From the NCBI GenBank assembly GCA_944363385.1, contig CALVUB010000044.1:1-6652 (forward strand): a stretch of 6,652 bases of DNA. Direction: 5' to 3'. The position numbers and the translations under genes were made by a program. The notes under the pieces are model-generated. The model did no database searches. It was not told where the DNA came from and was given only the letters and a program-made list of their open reading frames with translations. This DNA comes from an uncultured Clostridia bacterium (GTDB lineage Bacteria; Bacillota; Clostridia; Christensenellales; UBA1242). Every line of letters starts with the position of its first letter. The stretch's first letter is position 1. Positions 6,472 through 6,652 of this stretch are shown one piece after another.

Positions 6472-6652
6472 ATTGCGAGCAATCCGAACCCAATGGGTAA
6501 GATTGCTCCTTTTTATTTTCTATATATTCAATTTCTTGTGAAATATCTGGCTTTTCACTCAACCTTAATTGTTTACTTTTATCACTTGTTATATTAAAGT
6601 AAATTTCGCAATGGTCATCATATAAAACAACTCTATTTACAAACACATCAAT
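6458..6652 (-). CDS. Large serine recombinase, C-terminal fragment (5' end outside window)
   Basis: The frame is open from the window edge and begins IDVFVNRVVLYDDHCEIYF. The pattern FVN-x-V-x-x-YDD-x-x-x-I-x-F is the hallmark of the C-terminal end of large serine recombinases (TnpX/integrase type) of Clostridia, enzymes that insert or excise mobile elements through a serine-DNA link. The catalytic resolvase domain and zinc ribbon lie outside the window. The GTG at 6646 is internal, not a start. The remaining roughly 45 residues are polar. The last four codons (LAER) and the TAG at 6458-6460 are the complement of the tRNA-Ser 3' end, so the tail may be fixed by the junction rather than by selection. 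Identification rests on a short motif, but a characteristic one. Confidence 0.72.
   Translation of the reverse strand: MDVFVNRVVLYDDHCEIYFNITSDKSKQLRLSEKPDISQEIEYIENKKEQSYPLGSDCSQLAER
6477..6519 (+). terminator. Intrinsic terminator of tRNA-Ser
   Basis: GAGCAATC (6477-6484) pairs perfectly with GATTGCTC (6501-6508). A nested ACCC/GGGT stem (6488-6491 with 6495-6498) lies inside, and C then TTTTTATTTT follows. There is no T-run on the opposite strand, so it acts rightward only. It lies inside the last codons of the leftward recombinase gene. Confidence 0.85.

Noticed and set aside
6273..6482. Leftward 69-codon ORF containing GEIGIRTPG and RFRPLSHLS
   Set aside because: It is the antisense of tRNA-Ser and its promoter. 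This peptide type is a well-known false annotation arising opposite serine tRNAs, and there is no ribosome site.
1..6652. CRISPR array, insertion-sequence ends or toxin-antitoxin pair
   Set aside because: I saw no regularly spaced repeats, no transposase motifs and no pair of small overlapping genes with recognisable toxin features.

Overview
This AT-rich window looks like a chromosomal segment from a low-GC Firmicute, probably an uncultured Clostridia-type bacterium. The evidence is the AddAB form of the double-strand-break repair nuclease (rather than RecBCD), the GGAG ribosome binding sites, the AT-rich codon use and a serine-recombinase tail of the type common in Clostridia. I cannot place it more precisely.

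The left 4.7 kb is read leftward. A 251-residue protein with two tandem helix-turn-helix-like repeats and a coiled-coil tail comes first. It ends in an intrinsic terminator built from its own last codons. The addB promoter follows directly, then addB (1001 aa) and, one base later, addA. AddA and AddB together form the helicase-nuclease that resects broken DNA ends for RecA. AddB has its nuclease motif and all four iron-sulfur cysteines, but its N-terminus lacks the usual Walker A loop. AddA keeps its N-terminal helicase motifs, then meets an in-frame UAG at codon 288. The same frame stays open, with AddA-like sequence, to the window edge. This suggests a nonsense mutation, a base error or suppression rather than a natural end.

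From 4822 to 6158 lie two orphan genes. A 275-residue rightward gene is divergent from the DNA-binding protein, so the two share a 90-bp intergenic region. It converges on a 170-residue helical leftward gene, and their stop codons overlap.

The right end holds a tRNA-Ser(UGA) with a near-consensus promoter, helically phased A-tracts upstream and an encoded CCA. Coming in from the right edge on the opposite strand is the C-terminal piece of a large serine recombinase. Its stop codon lies inside the tRNA gene, and the tRNA terminator hairpin lies within its last codons. This is what one would expect if a mobile element were inserted at the tRNA 3' end, but the other end of any element is outside the window.

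I see no CRISPR array, insertion-sequence ends or clear novel multi-gene system. The points most worth following are the UAG in addA, the recombinase-tRNA junction, and the apparently leaderless addB transcript.
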